Source: Ficedula albicollis
Lineage: Eukaryota; Chordata; Aves; Passeriformes; Muscicapidae
Reading direction: 5' to 3'
Assembly: GCF_000247815.1 (NCBI RefSeq)
Contig: NC_021685.1
Span: 18,577,553 to 18,641,552, forward strand
Length of the DNA stretch: 64,000 nt
In this document: one piece after another, positions 37,901 through 51,672 of the stretch
How positions within the stretch are numbered: position 1 is the stretch's first letter
Layout: every line of letters starts with the position of its first letter
Position numbers and translations under genes: made by a program
The notes under the pieces: generated by a model
What the model was told of the DNA's origin: nothing
Database searches by the model: none
The model's input: the letters and a program-made list of their open reading frames with translations, nothing else

Positions 37901-40900
37901 ATATCATAACACTTTTAAGAAGCAAATTTGTACACAGTAACAGCAATAGATTCATTATGATGGAAGCAACACAGTTTAGGGTGAAAAAAACCCACAATAT
38001 GACAGAAACAAAAAAAGTCCAGCATGGAACAAGAAAACAAAATAAAGCACTCCTACCAACCCAAGCAAACACAAAAAAGAAATCCCCAAAAAACCAAAAC
38101 CACCAAAAAGCAAAACCATAAAACCTTGAGACACCTCACCAGATGCTGCACACCTGACAAGCTGGGGACAAGCAAAAGTTAGGAAAAGTACTGTAAAACA
38201 TCAGAGTAAAATCATCACTAGTAAACTAATCAGATAAAAGCATTTTTAATAGTTGTAAAAGCTCAGACATCACCAAGAGAAGGAAAAGCAACCTCTAACC
38301 TTCCTAATTTAACAGTACTAGTTTTTGTATGACACTGAATATTACCATTTATTCTATAAAGTTGTACAGAGCTGTCATGATCCTAATCCCAATTTCAGTC
38401 AATTTACCTCAGCAACTGCAAAAAGTTTGAGGTCCCCAGTTACAAACACCTGACCAGAGCAATACAGCATCAGACTAAGCTGGTAGTAGATCTGGCTAGC
38501 ATAATTAAGTACATTTTTAACAGACTTTTAACAGCTATTTCAATTGCTTCCTTCCTTTGATTATAAAATGTCACATACCTTGATTTCAAAACAAACCTCA
38601 TAAAGCAATGCCACATCCTCTATTTTCAATATTTCTACTCTGAAAGTTCTGCTAATGAAAGCACAAGTGGGATTCTTTGGTTTGTTGTGGGGTTTTTCAC
38701 ATCCAATTATTGACAAAACAAAGCTGACTAGCTGGGGAGGGGTGTACTGTTGTTTAGGTGGGCAGGGAATGGTGTAAAGGAAGTAATTTCAAAGTTGGCT
38801 CATCTCTAATATTTGGGTGTTTCCCCCTAATCTATTCTATTAACTATCTGTTCAGGGAAGTTAGGTTGGTTGGCCTAGAAATTTGATTTTTCCCACACCA
38901 CATTACAGTAAGCTTTGCTGCTCTTTCCGTATGGCAATTGTGTGTAGCAACAGGTCACATAAACTGTTTTTTGAAGACTAAAGGAAGAATTAGCCTCGAG
39001 CCGCTCAAAACTCATGGGCCTTGGCTGTTGTCTTTACTTCCAGTGTACTTTCATTATCTTTTATTGTCATCTCTTAAATCCCCTTGCCAATAGTTCCTGC
39101 TTGCACATGTTTGGTCCTTTCAGGTCTTTGTTCCTGTTTGGTCCTTTCTGCTCTTACCCTAACATGTTTCCACTCTTCCATCTGTATCGGTCTCATAGAG
39201 TGCTTATCTTACCATAAAAGGAGGATCACACCCACAAACAGCAGCCAGTTTTCTTAATATTATCTTCCCAGAAAATTACATATCAGCTACTCAATCCTGC
39301 CTAAGTCTCATTTGCAAAGGCCATTATTCTCTTCCTGTTACTGCTCTCCTTTCTTTCACATAAGACAGTGAGCCTTGTTACTTGCAAATACCGTCACCTA
39401 ACACCCAACCTCTCTCAGTCCCTCCTAAAATCATGCAGTTGTGGAAAAAGATGATAAAGTTTAGTTTATAGGCAAATTCTTTAACTTTACCCACATTTAG
39501 TATTATCTCTTGTACTGTAATATCAAGTTCACTTCCTGACTGATATAATAATGAAAAGCAATTTTTTACCCTTGATATGTTTATGATCAGTAAAAACATG
39601 GACATTTGAGGAAGACAAACAAGAAGAATTTGAAGAAATGTCAAAATAAAGCACATATTTCAAAGTGATTAAAGGGATTTGCATATCCTGCACTCTGGCA
39701 AAATAAAATTTAAAAGCTGAACAACAAAACTTGATGTTTAGCAATCTTTTCTGTTTCATAATGAAAAATAAAATGAATAACAGCTTCATGAACAGATGGT
39801 GCAGGACTACTCTGCTGACTGGTCCAAGAGTCTCAAGAGTCAGCAAATATGCAACTAAGACTGAAACTTGTGATTCGTATCTGCAGTAAGTGGAGTATTT
39901 CGTGTTTGATGACTGCCAGTAGCAATCCTTCACGTAATAACATATTTACACAGACTACAATCCCCAGATATCCACCTCCCCAGCCTCTCTGCACATCTCA
40001 TTATGCAATACAAATAATATGAAAACAGATCATCTTTGGCAGAAGTTACAAGTGGGCTGTATGACACATTTTATTTAAGTAATACTAATTTACTCTCCAG
40101 TTCCATTAAAACTATGGATGTGGTTGAAGATATTAAGCAGAACTAATGTTAAGTTTTCATTGGAGATTAAAGAGCATAGCCCCTATTTCAGTACTTCTTT
40201 TTAATTATGAAAACAGTGGGGTTTTTTTTCTTTTCTGTTTGCAGCTTTGGCAGAAAGAAACCTTGCCTTCCCTAGACAGGTGGGATCAGAGTGATCTTAT
40301 TTTCTTCTTTCTGCTCCAATTCATCTCTTCTGCAGAATTAGGTTTTGCACTAATTTCTTATTCTTGGTATTTTCTCACTTCAGTGACTTCCCCACTGCAC
40401 AATCATTTCAGAAAGGTATTCAGGCTGTAAGTTACAAGGGAAAATACCCACAATGCCATTCAACTACATGCAAAAAGAACAGGTGAACAAAAGGCATATA
40501 CAAAAGAAAACTGCAATGGCAGAAGTTTGCATTTCACATGACAACTCTTTGAGTTGTCATGTAGAAATTTACACTTTAGTAGAAATTTACACTTTAACAG
40601 TTATATATTACACCCAATATAATCCAGTTTTGCCTCTCTGATCTTTTACTCTTGACTAAGAAAAGATTTAAGGAAATAACAGTCAACAAATCTGACTGGA
40701 ACAAGGCATTAGCAAATTCAAATTGAACTTACAAAAACCCTATTGCATTGAATTAATTGAAGAAATAATAGCTTACATTTTAATAGCATTTAACCATATC
40801 TTAGAACTTTTTAACAAGACTTACCTTACTTCAGTTCAGTTCTGGATATAGCACTAGTGAGTCACCAGTGAAATCCTCTGCTAAAAACTTACTTTTAGGA

Positions 40901-43900
40901 AGAGAGGACAACCACGCACATTGGAAACATGTCACGCAGCCTCCTACCATGTGACTAGCATTATTTCAGCTTGTAACTTGCATCACTTCCCTTGCTCTCC
41001 TTCAAAAGAGAAGATCAACAACTATGGTACCTGTTCAATGTATGATGAGGCTAATCAACCAATAAAAATGCACTTTTCACTGAAGCAAACCTTGATGGGT
41101 GTCATTGTTCATCATTTTTCTTTCCACATTATATTATTTTTTCCGTTTCCATTTCTAATCTTTCTTTGCATTACTACAGGGCCATTTGCTACAAGATATT
41201 TCAGTAATTTTAGTGTAATACATCCTCTGATAGGCATTTACAGAAAAAAAAATTGAATGCAATACCATAAAGTGTTGATAAAGAGACAATATGTGACATA
41301 AGAACCCCTACCCTCCAACTTTACTTTTCTACGCAAACACTCGATATGAATTATGTTTGGGAAGAAAAATTTCAATCAACCTCATCACCCAAAATACAAG
41401 CCACAATTTTCTCGTTTTACATCCTGTAAAACTCTCAGATACACTGCATCCTCCAGGTCCTCTGCTCGAGAAATAAGAGCTACTCTGAACAAGCAACTGC
41501 TTTAACATTCCATAACTTGTATTTCTTAAACACTGGCCTCAGAGGCAACTACCAAACCCTGAGAGAGCAGTCAATAAAGGCATGAATTACCAGAACTACC
41601 TGAATCAGCCCCAGTTTGGAAACAGCTCCTTTGTTTTCTAAGTAACATTATATACTTACCTTTCAGGGCTACACCATTGCAAATAATTAAGTTTCTAATG
41701 CATTTCCAGCAGCCACATCCAGCTGTATGCTTGCATAGACATTAGTTTAGAGGCAGAGGTTTGCAGAGAGTTTTAAAAGGGAGACTAGAGCTTTATCACT
41801 TCCTCTCACTCTCAGTTCTTATAATTCATCTTGCTCTTGATGACAAAAGTGCATGTACATATATTCAGATTACTTGAGCAGCACAGCGTTTGCAGAAGAC
41901 ATAGCTTTTATTTGCAGCTCGTTTTTCATTGGCATGCAAACGTTTAACATTTAACGTTTAACGCCAAACAGACTTGTACTTTGCTTAGCAGCTCAGAGGC
42001 TGATCATCACGGAGAAAATGTAACCAGATAGGCTGGCATTTTTAAAGAGCAAAACAAAAATTACAGTCACACCATGCAAAAGTCCCCATCGTGCAATGAA
42101 ACTGAAGAGTTTCACGGCGTAAAGTTAAGATCATTCAGTACTGAATGGTGAAGCTTCAGTAGGTCCAGACTCTTCTCTAAGTGAACAGTTATTCTGCCCC
42201 TCAGAGCAACAGCCCCCCCTTTAACAGCAGTGTATGTACAGAAACTCTCACCTTTCAGGGCCATTTGGTAAACACTGACAAGCTCTAACTCCACTCTATA
42301 AAAGCACATTATTATGGATTCTGTAACCACTTTCCTTATTAAATAACATTTAAAACACTCCAAAGTGTTATAAAGAGAGAACTGGTGCATCAGTTCCTTC
42401 TGAACTAGAGCTTCCCTCAACTTGAAGGCAGTAGCCCTAATTCAAGGAGTGAAGAGGGGCTATGTTGCCACATGGGGATCAGAATATCTTTTTATATGTC
42501 ACACAGTTGCAGGAGCTATGGCATGATTTTAACAATTGTAATGAACCTTCCTGAGTCTTTTGGGCATCTAGGAACATTTACCCTACCCTTGCATTTTCAG
42601 AGGCTGGAGGCATGAGGACAAACCTAATGTAGTGCTAGCATGCTCCAAAGGCACGAGATTAACTTCCTCTAAGAGGAGACAGAGCCTGAGTATGACTAGG
42701 GGGGACCATGTGCTTTCCTTACCATCTCACATAACATCTTAGAAGACTAGCTGTGATTTAAATTCACAAAGCACCAAAACAGACCACACAGCTGTAACAC
42801 ACTCAGAATACTTTCTTTCATGCTGGGAGAGGCTGGGGGGAGAGTAAGATGTTTGAAGACTTTATCACTGCAGCAGAACAGATAATTAGGCAATTAAAAC
42901 TATGAAAAGCACACAAATTACCAGTTCCAGATGAATTACACTGTGGAACAGAATTGGGAGAAGCAAAAAATCAGAAACCACTGCCTTCAGCAACCATCTT
43001 TAGAGCACAACTACAAGAGTGAAGGTTCTGGAACAAAGGTAAAAGGGTAGTTAATTTGCAGAAACTTAACCAGATTTCTGGTTTTGCAAATGAATATTTT
43101 TAAGGCATTGATTCCTCAAATAATCTTGCTTTCCTTGTGTTAATAATTAGAACACATTAATAGAAATCCAAGAGGTCTCATTGCAGCTTCATTTTTGGTA
43201 ACCCAGCAAGGCCCTTCCCTCCGAGGTTTTTAATGGTACTAGTAATATCTTCACACTTACAGGCTTCTTGTTTAATCGTTCAGCTCAATAGGAAACCCTC
43301 TACAAACTCATTCTTGCCAGTCCTACTTGCTTCCAGGCCGTGGAGAATGTACCACCATTGCACATGTGAAAGAACACCTTAACTTCCCACAAAATCTTCA
43401 CAAAGGCAACTTCAGTGAAAGTGCTCTGCTTATCCACTGTCCATCACATGTGGTAATATTTCCAGAAGCCTCTCCTACAATCTTCTCTGGAGGTACTGAA
43501 CATCCACCCCAGCCAAGAAGAACAAGGAAGTTGTCCTGCTCACGCCAGCTGTAACAGGGCACACTTCTCCAGGCACGTTTTCTTCAATGTATATATCACA
43601 CTATGCAAAGCTTTCTATCACACAGACGCAAAAATCTCTGCTCTGGTACTAAGACTTTCCAAATAAAAAAATACTAAGAAGAAAGCTGGCAAAATTTGCT
43701 AGTCCAGCTTTCAGAAGTACCAGCTATGACATCCTTGGCTTACAGCCTCATAGACTTGTTGCAGATGTAAATCAGGACATACCAACCAGGCTGGAGGCTG
43801 CACAGTGGTATCAGGTGTGCCTCTCCCCTTACAGCCCACTGCAGGGAGAGGCCACAGTCTCCTCACACCTTGCTGCAAAAGGAAGGACTTCATAGATGCA

Positions 43901-46715
43901 ATCAATTTCATTTTACTATTGTAAATAACCATTGCTATTATTAAAACAAGCAAAAGCCACAGAGCGCAGCTAAGGATTACATGCCAATTGAACTGTGGAG
44001 TACCTACAACTGCAATAACCCCACAGAATGGCTCAAGCATAAGAAGAGTGAAACTTGTGCCTACAAGAGGATTTTCCTTGTAAAAGGTATTTAGAGTAAA
44101 AGTAAAATCTCACATTAAATAGTATGAAAGAAATGAGGCAGGAGTGGGATGAGAAACATAGGTGATAGTACTTGAATATGCAAAAGCATGTATATAGTGT
44201 AAGTTTAAAAAACCAATAATAGAGATATATACACAACAGTTTCTATTTCTTGGCTTTACATGCAGAAGTTCTACTAAAAGAAATAGTAAACAATAAGCTC
44301 TGGGATGAACATATAAATAAATAAACACTGACTTTTTTCAAAATTCAACAGTCTTGAGCAATATTTTTTTCTAATCGCTATCATTCTAGTTATGATTTTC
44401 ATAGGTAACAATATGGAAACATTCCAATTATAGCAGATCTTTGATGTCTGTGCAACAAACTAATTCATGTGGATTTATTCCTTCCTGAATCAGGTTCTCT
44501 CAGTTCAAAACACAAGCTGAATGGGAAAAAAAAGAAATTTATCAGAGTTTTAAGTTCTTTGAAACCTAGGAAGACACTCTCATCGCATCCAAACAGCTTG
44601 AAATGAGACACTGGCATGGAAAACAGATGGGTTAAAGTGTACAATTGTATTGGCTGCAATCACTACCATAATGCAATGCTGGCACATTTCTGAAGGCACC
44701 AGGGAGCAGGAGAAACAGATGTTGGACATTTTATGCTTTAATTTCTAGCTCTTTATGCAGTGCTATTCTGTTGTCAGATTAAATTTTTGTCTATCCCATT
44801 GCCAAAGCAAACGCAACTGTGGCAGTCTCATCCTATTATTTTATTTATTATGTCAAGAAACACAAGGGCTGCTTGAAAGCACTGCATTAGATGAACTGCT
44901 CTAGAGGTACATGTGGAGAAACATGGCCACAAAACAAGTTTCCTCTTGCCTTGAGTGGAGCTCAAACAGATGGCACAAAACTTACCATTGATCACTTGTG
45001 ACTATAATAGCATACACCCTGTACACCATTATCTCATGAGCAAAAGTTCAAATAAAATACACCAAATTCACCATACTGACATACTGTAGAAAGCAAGATT
45101 TTGCAAACATCACCACTACCTTTTCTTCTGAGCATGACAAGAAACTTGTTTCTCTCACTTGTTTTTAATAGTAAGAAGGGCATCTTGGCATTAACCATGA
45201 ATTATAACCAAAATCTGCAGATTTTTTTGTATGACATACTTTTATGATGCTTTATTCTTTCCTCTGCTGGTGTTTGGCAAGATATGGATGATACAGAGGA
45301 AAGTGGAAGAAGAAGAATTAAGTGCACACAGATGCAATTTTAAACCAACCTTGATTTTTAAAGAAACTGACCTGTTCACTTAACATGAAGCAGACATTTT
45401 TCTGGTGCAGATTTCTTTTGCAAGCCAGTAATGTTAATATGAGTAAGCTGTCTAAGAACTACATTTTTTTATACAGAGACAGATTGAAGAAATGTTCCCA
45501 GCTTCTGCAAAAGTAAACTGCTCCTCACAGTTCTTGGTACTTTTACATTTGTCGTTTTTATTAGTTACCTCAGCCTGCTTTAGTTTATCCTAAGAAACCA
45601 CTTAAACATTAAAATTCATACTAGAGCATATGCATGCACTCCAGACAGCCAACCCAGCCACACACCTCCAAGAATTTTAAACTTACATGAAAAATACGTG
45701 GGTTTTTCTTTGGCTCTTTCACTATGACCACATTAAAAAGAGCTTGACTTTGTATTTTAAAAAACTGCATCACAACAGAGACTCTTCAGTGTTCTACAAA
45801 TATCTCTGCTCATAATTTAATTCAAACCCTATTATCAATTCCTGAAATCACCTCCGCCTCCAACCAAACGCACAAAACTTGGAGAAGTCTGACCCTCACC
45901 TAATCTGACCATATTTCAACAGGCAAGCAGCATTCAAGTATAGTATTACAGTTATTATAGTATTATAGCTATTATAGTATTTACAGTTGCCAAGAGTGTC
46001 CACAGAGATCACTGATACTCACATAATGGACTGCCAGAGGTATGCCAAGAAATGTCATGAGAGGAATGGACAACAAAAATAACATAACTTACCTGAGGGC
46101 ACCAACAGGGGAACTACTAGACTACAAAGAAGAAGAGAGAGTTGATTTTGTTGTTTGATTTTAGTAAAGAGGACAGCATAAATAAGTTTGGTACTCTCAT
46201 TTTCACATGGGAAAGCACAAAGGATGTAAGGGACAAGCAAAACTTAGATAAGCAAAAGGTATTTCAAACGTATGCAGTATGCAATGACCTAGATTTTGCA
46301 GCAACACATGCTTCAAATTAGCAGAGACAGTAAAAGCATAAAATGACACAGAGAAAAACCTGTTACTGATGGTTAGGAAGTCTTTAAATTTTTTAGGCTG
46401 CACATCAATTGTTTTCACAAACACATCTCTGAACACATTGAAATAACTCACTACAGTTGCCGGTCAGGGCAGATTGATAAACACAGGATACAAACAACAC
46501 AAGGTAGAAACAATTACATAAAGCTTTCCAGCACAACTCCAATCTTCACCACACATAGCAACTTCTTTCAGAACAGTCAATTCCCAGAATTAAACCAGAA
46601 CATCTCTGAAGAGACAAATATCAAACCCTATCAGAAACCTCCCTCAAGCCTACAAAACTCACCCTGCAAACATAACAGAACTGAGGAATGGTATGAACTA
46701 AAATCTTTCCCTTAC
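34905..46715. other. Intronic DNA between KCNMB1 and the KCNIP1 first exon
   Basis: I scanned this for KCNIP1 exons and other genes and recognise none. It is mostly AT-rich, low in CpG and free of large repeats. A short 18-bp repeat (AGAAATTTACACTTTA) lies near 40560-40598, and a TATTATAG-rich simple run near 45940-45990. The KCNIP1 intron assignment is inference. Confidence 0.45.
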
Positions 46716-46803
46716 CTTTGCTGAGAGTGCCCGTGATGAGTCTAAAAACAGTCTGGGCAAATTTGACAATCCCATGCTTGCATCTCTTTGAGCAGCCACT
46801 CAT
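46716..46803 (-). CDS. KCNIP1: Kv channel-interacting protein 1, alternative first coding exon
   Basis: KChIP1 is a neuronal calcium-sensor EF-hand protein that binds Kv4 potassium channels and sets their surface expression and inactivation. This exon encodes an alternative N-terminus of 29 residues beginning MSGCSKRCKHG and ending FRLITGTLSK, followed by one base of a split codon. From memory the human isoform differs only at a few positions (L for H10, F for I12, I for V19, K for R21). The donor is AAAG|GTAAG on the minus strand, and the split G is compatible with the family's next residues (DKIEDELEM). The start codon sits in a good context with A at -3. The shared EF-hand exons are not visible in the window and should lie beyond position 1. 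KCNMB1 is nested in the intron on the other strand, as at human 5q35, which supports the call. Confidence 0.9.
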
Positions 46804-47333
46804 GGTTCAGACGGATAGAAAGCCTCTTCTCTCTTACAAAGTTCAGGAATAACAATAAAATTAAAAAGCAATTCCTTTACAAAGTTGATGCGACTGGTTG
46901 TGCAGCGCACCGAGCTCCGCTATCATGCACCAAGTCCCAGACTCTGCACTGAGATTTGCTACTCCGAAGCTACCAGGGAGGACTGCAGTAGAGCAATGCA
47001 CATCTCTTTTTAGTTAAAGGTCCAGCTCTCTCCGCTATCCTCTTGGCCGGGAATGCACACACCTGCGATGCCCTGACAGAAGCTGCTCAGCACAGCAACA
47101 CCTCAGCCAGACCGGCGAGGAGAGAAAGGTTTGCAGGCTGTGCGGGCTGCCACGCTGGGCACAGGGAATGGAGCAAGAGACGGCTGGAGTCACCGGCTGC
47201 TGGAAATAAAAGCAGCTGCTGATTAAAGACACTTTTATTGGTGCTATTTCGCAGCGGATTTCAACGGAATTGTCAATTTTGCTCTCGTCAGGCTGAGAAA
47301 ACCAAAAAATAATCTTTTTTTTTTTTTTTTCAA
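46804..47333 (-). promoter_or_regulatory. Probable 5' UTR and promoter side of the KCNIP1 alternative exon
   Basis: These bases lie immediately upstream of the KCNIP1 start on the minus strand and are somewhat richer in CpG than the intron. They end at a poly-T stretch and the G run. No TATA box is convincing. Function is inferred from position only. Confidence 0.4.
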
Positions 47334-48034
<701 letters not shown>

Positions 48035-49640
48035 CTCAAGACCGTAGTTACACGGCCACACGTCCAAGGCTGCATAGTATTCCTTCACGAAACCTGCTAG
48101 AAGTAGGAAAACAAAGCTGCACCCAGGGGAAAAAAAAAAATTAAAAAAATTTAAAAGAATTAAAAAAAAATACCAACCACCTCTTTCTTTTAATTCTACC
48201 ACCTTAGACGCTTCTCAGATTGCGGTTGCCCAGCACAGAGGGATGCGCAAGCGGCTTTCCGAGTCGGCGGGGCTCGGGCTCACGCCTCTACGCAACCCCA
48301 CATTAAACTTTTCGCTCACTGCTTCACATCGTGCCGGTGCGGTGCTCACTCCCCGTAATGTACTGGGAGTTTTCCCCTAGCAACAGCCACAGCTCTGGCT
48401 TCTCCAGTTCATTCAGTTACTGCTGCTTGTCTGGAATACTCTGAGGAAAACGACTTGATCCGTCCAGCAGCAAAGTGGAGGCATCTCAAACCCCATCTGA
48501 GTACTGGGCAGAGTTGAGCATCTTTAGGTGTAATTCATGCCAGCCTCGTCTCAGATGTTTTTAAACAACCCCCCAAATGCACGATTTGCTTTCCCCGGTC
48601 ACAGGACTTACCTCAGGCTTCTGCTCACATCCAGCTGCTTCCCGTTAAATTACTTGATCAGCCTTGTCTCTGACAAAGCGTCCTGGAGCCAGCCATCACC
48701 TCAGAGCGGCGACAACCGAGCACCGCCTTTACGGAGGGACAGGGGCAGCAAACAGCTTTGCACTTCGGGGAACAGCGGTATGCCTTTCACTCAGGGAGCA
48801 GTAAACCTCTTCACAGGAAAACTCACATTCCTGAAGCAAAACTGAGGGCTTTGCCAAACAGCTGACGCTGCTGTGAGACTCACGACTATCTGCTCCTCCC
48901 AACTGGAAGCGCTCTCCTGCTCCTCATCCCCGACTCACACGCGCACCCCGCACTGCCTCCCGCCCCTCCCCTTCCCACGGCGTCGCTCACCTCCTCCTCC
49001 TTCTCAGGCAGAGAGCCGTGGAACACTGTCTAGGGAGGCTTTCCGGCGCATCACTTTACCTCAAAAAAACCCATACGTTCCCTGGCATGGAAAAAACGAC
49101 TTGAGGACAAAATTACCACCCTCATCAGCTCGTATTGAGACTATCACCCCCCGAGCTGAGCGGCCAGGCATCGGACGTTTTATTGCCCTTTCCCTTCCAC
49201 CCGGTCGCCTCACTCAATTTCAGGTCTTTTCAGATGTGGTAGTCCACAGCTTTGGAGAACTTCCACAAAACGTAATGGGAAAGCAGGTGTGAGCTCATGA
49301 AGACGCTTGGCCCCGGCCGGCAGATGTGGTGGCTGCTGCCAGCCGCACACGAACATCCTCCTGCGGCTAAAGCCTCCGTCTTGGGGCTGTGCTTCCACAT
49401 AACCTTTTGGGTAATTTTTTCTGTAAGTTTCTCAGAAGTCTGGCTTTTATTTACTATGCTCCACAGGACAAAAGGGAGCTAGCTGATTATTTAGATACTG
49501 CCTTTTGAGATGCCAGTGGTGATCTGTGAGGCCACTGCTGGTCAGGACACGGTGGTCAGGCAGAGGAACAAAGACCCTGCTGCCTTCACATCCTGCCCAG
49601 CTGAATTTTAAATATCCAATTGTCTTTGGCTTCCTGCTAC
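48035..49640. other. CpG-containing flank beyond the G run
   Basis: No protein family is recognisable. CpG dinucleotides are more frequent than in the intron, for example near 48230-48360, 48700-48770 and 48950-49330, so this may be part of a promoter region, either upstream KCNIP1 or another gene. The open frames here have no known motif. Confidence 0.4.
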
Positions 49641-49649
49641 CATCACCTC

Positions 49650-49780
49650 TACCATCCTTTTGGATGATTTTAGACCTCTTTGTGTAGATTTGAGGCCTCT
49701 TTGGCTGATTTTAGACCAAACCTGGTGGATTTAGGCTGCATTTGAGGCCCTTTTGGGTGATTTTAGGCCAAAAGAGATGG
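49650..49780. repeat. Degenerate GATTTTAGGCC tandem repeat
   Basis: Variants of GATTTTAGACCTCTTTG, GATTTGAGGCCTCTTTGG and GATTTTAGGCCAAA recur about every 25-30 bases. The same unit in reverse complement (CCTAAAATCA, GGCCTAACATCAGCC) fills 56550-57000, so the two arrays are inverted relative to each other. Confidence 0.7.
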
Positions 49781-50296
49781 AAATAAAACACCTTTGGGAC
49801 AGAGGGCATGGAGAGGGGGAAGGACCTGGCTGCAGAGAGGGAGGCAAGATTACAGCCAAAGGGCATCAAACATATAAAAGCAACTTCTGAACATTAAAGG
49901 TGGCCACAGGAACCACAGCGTGTCTGAACTGCAACAGTGGCACTCTGAAAACAAAACTGGAACTGACTAAAAATGAATGGGACAGAAACCAGGAATTGTC
50001 AAAGTTCTATTTACTATCAAATCCAGCCCCCCACCAGCCAGCTCCACACAATCCCAATCCCACCGCTCTAAATCTGGATATCACTTCTCCCAATCTCCTT
50101 CCAACCCCTTCTCACCCTGGCAGCTCTGAAATCTTTGGTGGTGGACTTTTTGCAAGGAAGGTCAAGAAATTTGGAACCTTCCCAGGGTGGTATCCTCAGG
50201 CCTCCTGTATGTGTTTGTCCTCCTTCGCATGTGGCCCTGCAATGGAGTACAGATTCATTTTTTTCAATTTTATAATATTTTTTGGAAAGGGGAACA
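49781..50296. other. Non-coding DNA left of the inverted arm
   Basis: A frame at 49900-50391 is open but has no domain and ends inside the duplicated zinc-finger 3' UTR arm, so I do not call it a gene. The segment is rich in CCCAATCCCA-like runs, as is common in 3' UTRs of avian zinc-finger genes. Confidence 0.35.
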
Positions 50297-50551
50297 TGCC
50301 ATTGGATGCTGCTGGGAACCAGGGTAAAAGCAGCCTTGAAGCCTTTGGTTTTTTAGCCTGCTCAAGGCCAGGAAATGATAACATTGATTAAACACCTGAA
50401 GGGTTCATGAGAGATGTGTTGTTTTACAGAAAGCATGTTTTCAATGAGGTGTTGCCTTCTTGGACCAATGAGTCTTTTCTATTCTGTTTTTCAGTTATTA
50501 CACTATATAAAGTGTAGTGTTTCTTTAAATAAAGCTCTCTCTCTTTTTCTT
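50297..50551 (+). repeat. Inverted-repeat arm A: copy of a zinc-finger gene 3' end
   Basis: The arm runs from CCATTGGATGCTGCTGGGAA to the CTCTCTCTTT run. It matches the reverse complement of about 51066-51330 over its full length, with shared blocks GGATGCTGCTGGGAACCAG, CAGAAAGCATGTTTTCAA, AATGAGTCTTTTCTATTCTG and GTGTTTCTTTAAATAAAGC. An AATAAA signal is at 50528-50533. Because the partner arm is the 3' end of the minus-strand zinc-finger gene, this arm is probably the 3' end of a related plus-strand gene whose coding part is missing or lost. Confidence 0.8.
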
Positions 50552-51065
50552 ATCCATTTTTAAAGAGAACTCTCATCCTCCTAGCAGCTAGCCAGGAGTT
50601 CACCATTCAAAACAAGCTAACTATTGGCTCTCAAGCAAAGCTGCTCATGTTACCTCTCTCTGTGAGAGAGGAAACAGCCGACAATTTCTGCTGATCTCCT
50701 GCGCTGCTGCAGTCAGGGTGGGTCCGCGATGTCCCCAGATGGCTCCGACTCTGGCCATCATCACGGCTCTGGTGGTGGCCCCAGGTTCTGCTGTCCTGGT
50801 TTTCTGAGTTTCTCAGTCTGCTCTCGGCATGGCTCTGGTTAGAAAAGCTTAGCTTGGAGCACAGCCCCGGTTTTCAACAGCCTCGCTGGGTCTGTCCCAG
50901 TGTCAGCAGATTCAGCTCTGGGTTTATCCTGGTGCAATGATCACTCAAAAACATCTCAGTTCACTCAAGTAGCGATCTCAGGGAAACCTCAAAATGTTGC
51001 ATTTTAAGCTTTGGGAGAGCAGTAAAAAGAACAATGCAACATAATTCCTCGTGTAATGGAGAAGC
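50552..51065. other. Spacer between the two inverted arms
   Basis: About 510 bases of moderately GC-rich unique sequence separate the two arms. I recognise no gene. Confidence 0.5.
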
Positions 51066-51330
51066 AAAAGAGAGAGAGAGAGAGAGAGAGCTTTATTTAA
51101 AGAAACACTATGCATATATAGGGTAGTACATGCAAAACAGAATAGAAAAGACTCATTAGTCCAAGAACGAAACACCTCTTTGAAAACATGCTTTCTGCAA
51201 AACATCACGTCTCTCACATATCCAGCAGGAGTTTAATCATTGTGATAATATTTTGTCCTTGAGAAGCATGAAAAACTCAAGGCTTCAAGGTGGCTTTTCC
51301 ACTGGTTCCCAGCAGCATCCAACAACATGG
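51066..51330 (-). repeat. Inverted-repeat arm B: 3' UTR end of the zinc-finger gene
   Basis: This is the partner of arm A, read on the minus strand. It ends in an expanded CT (AG on plus) dinucleotide run at 51069-51090 where arm A has only a short CTCTCTCT. Divergence between the arms is modest, with scattered substitutions and small indels. Confidence 0.8.
51092..51097 (-). terminator. Poly(A) signal of the zinc-finger gene
   Basis: TTTATT on plus is AATAAA on minus. It lies about 580 bases downstream of the zinc-finger stop codon in the right orientation and is conserved in the inverted arm A. Confidence 0.65.
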
Positions 51331-51672
51331 AATCCAGTAAGGTTCGTGTGGGATTGAGTTGTTTTGAGGAGGGAACACTCCACTTAGAGGTGGGATTGAG
51401 CCCCTTTGGGTTAAAATTGAGGTGTTTTCAGTGGCATTTGAGAGGTTTTGATGCGACAGATTGATCCATCTTGGCTTTGGTGCACAAAGAGATGGAGAAG
51501 AGACAAAAATTAAGGCCAAAACAAAAGGATAACCAGGCAGGTGTCTTCCCAACATGGATCCCAGGAAATGTCGGTCACCAGGGCTCTGCCCAACACGGGT
51601 CCTGCAGTGGAGGATGGAGTTGGAGCAGTGCATGAAGCTCTTCCCGCACTCGGGGCACTCGCAGGGCTTCCC

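Noticed and set aside
49900..50391. A 163-codon plus-strand frame
   Set aside because: It has no recognisable domain, is proline-rich by composition, and runs into the duplicated 3' UTR arm.
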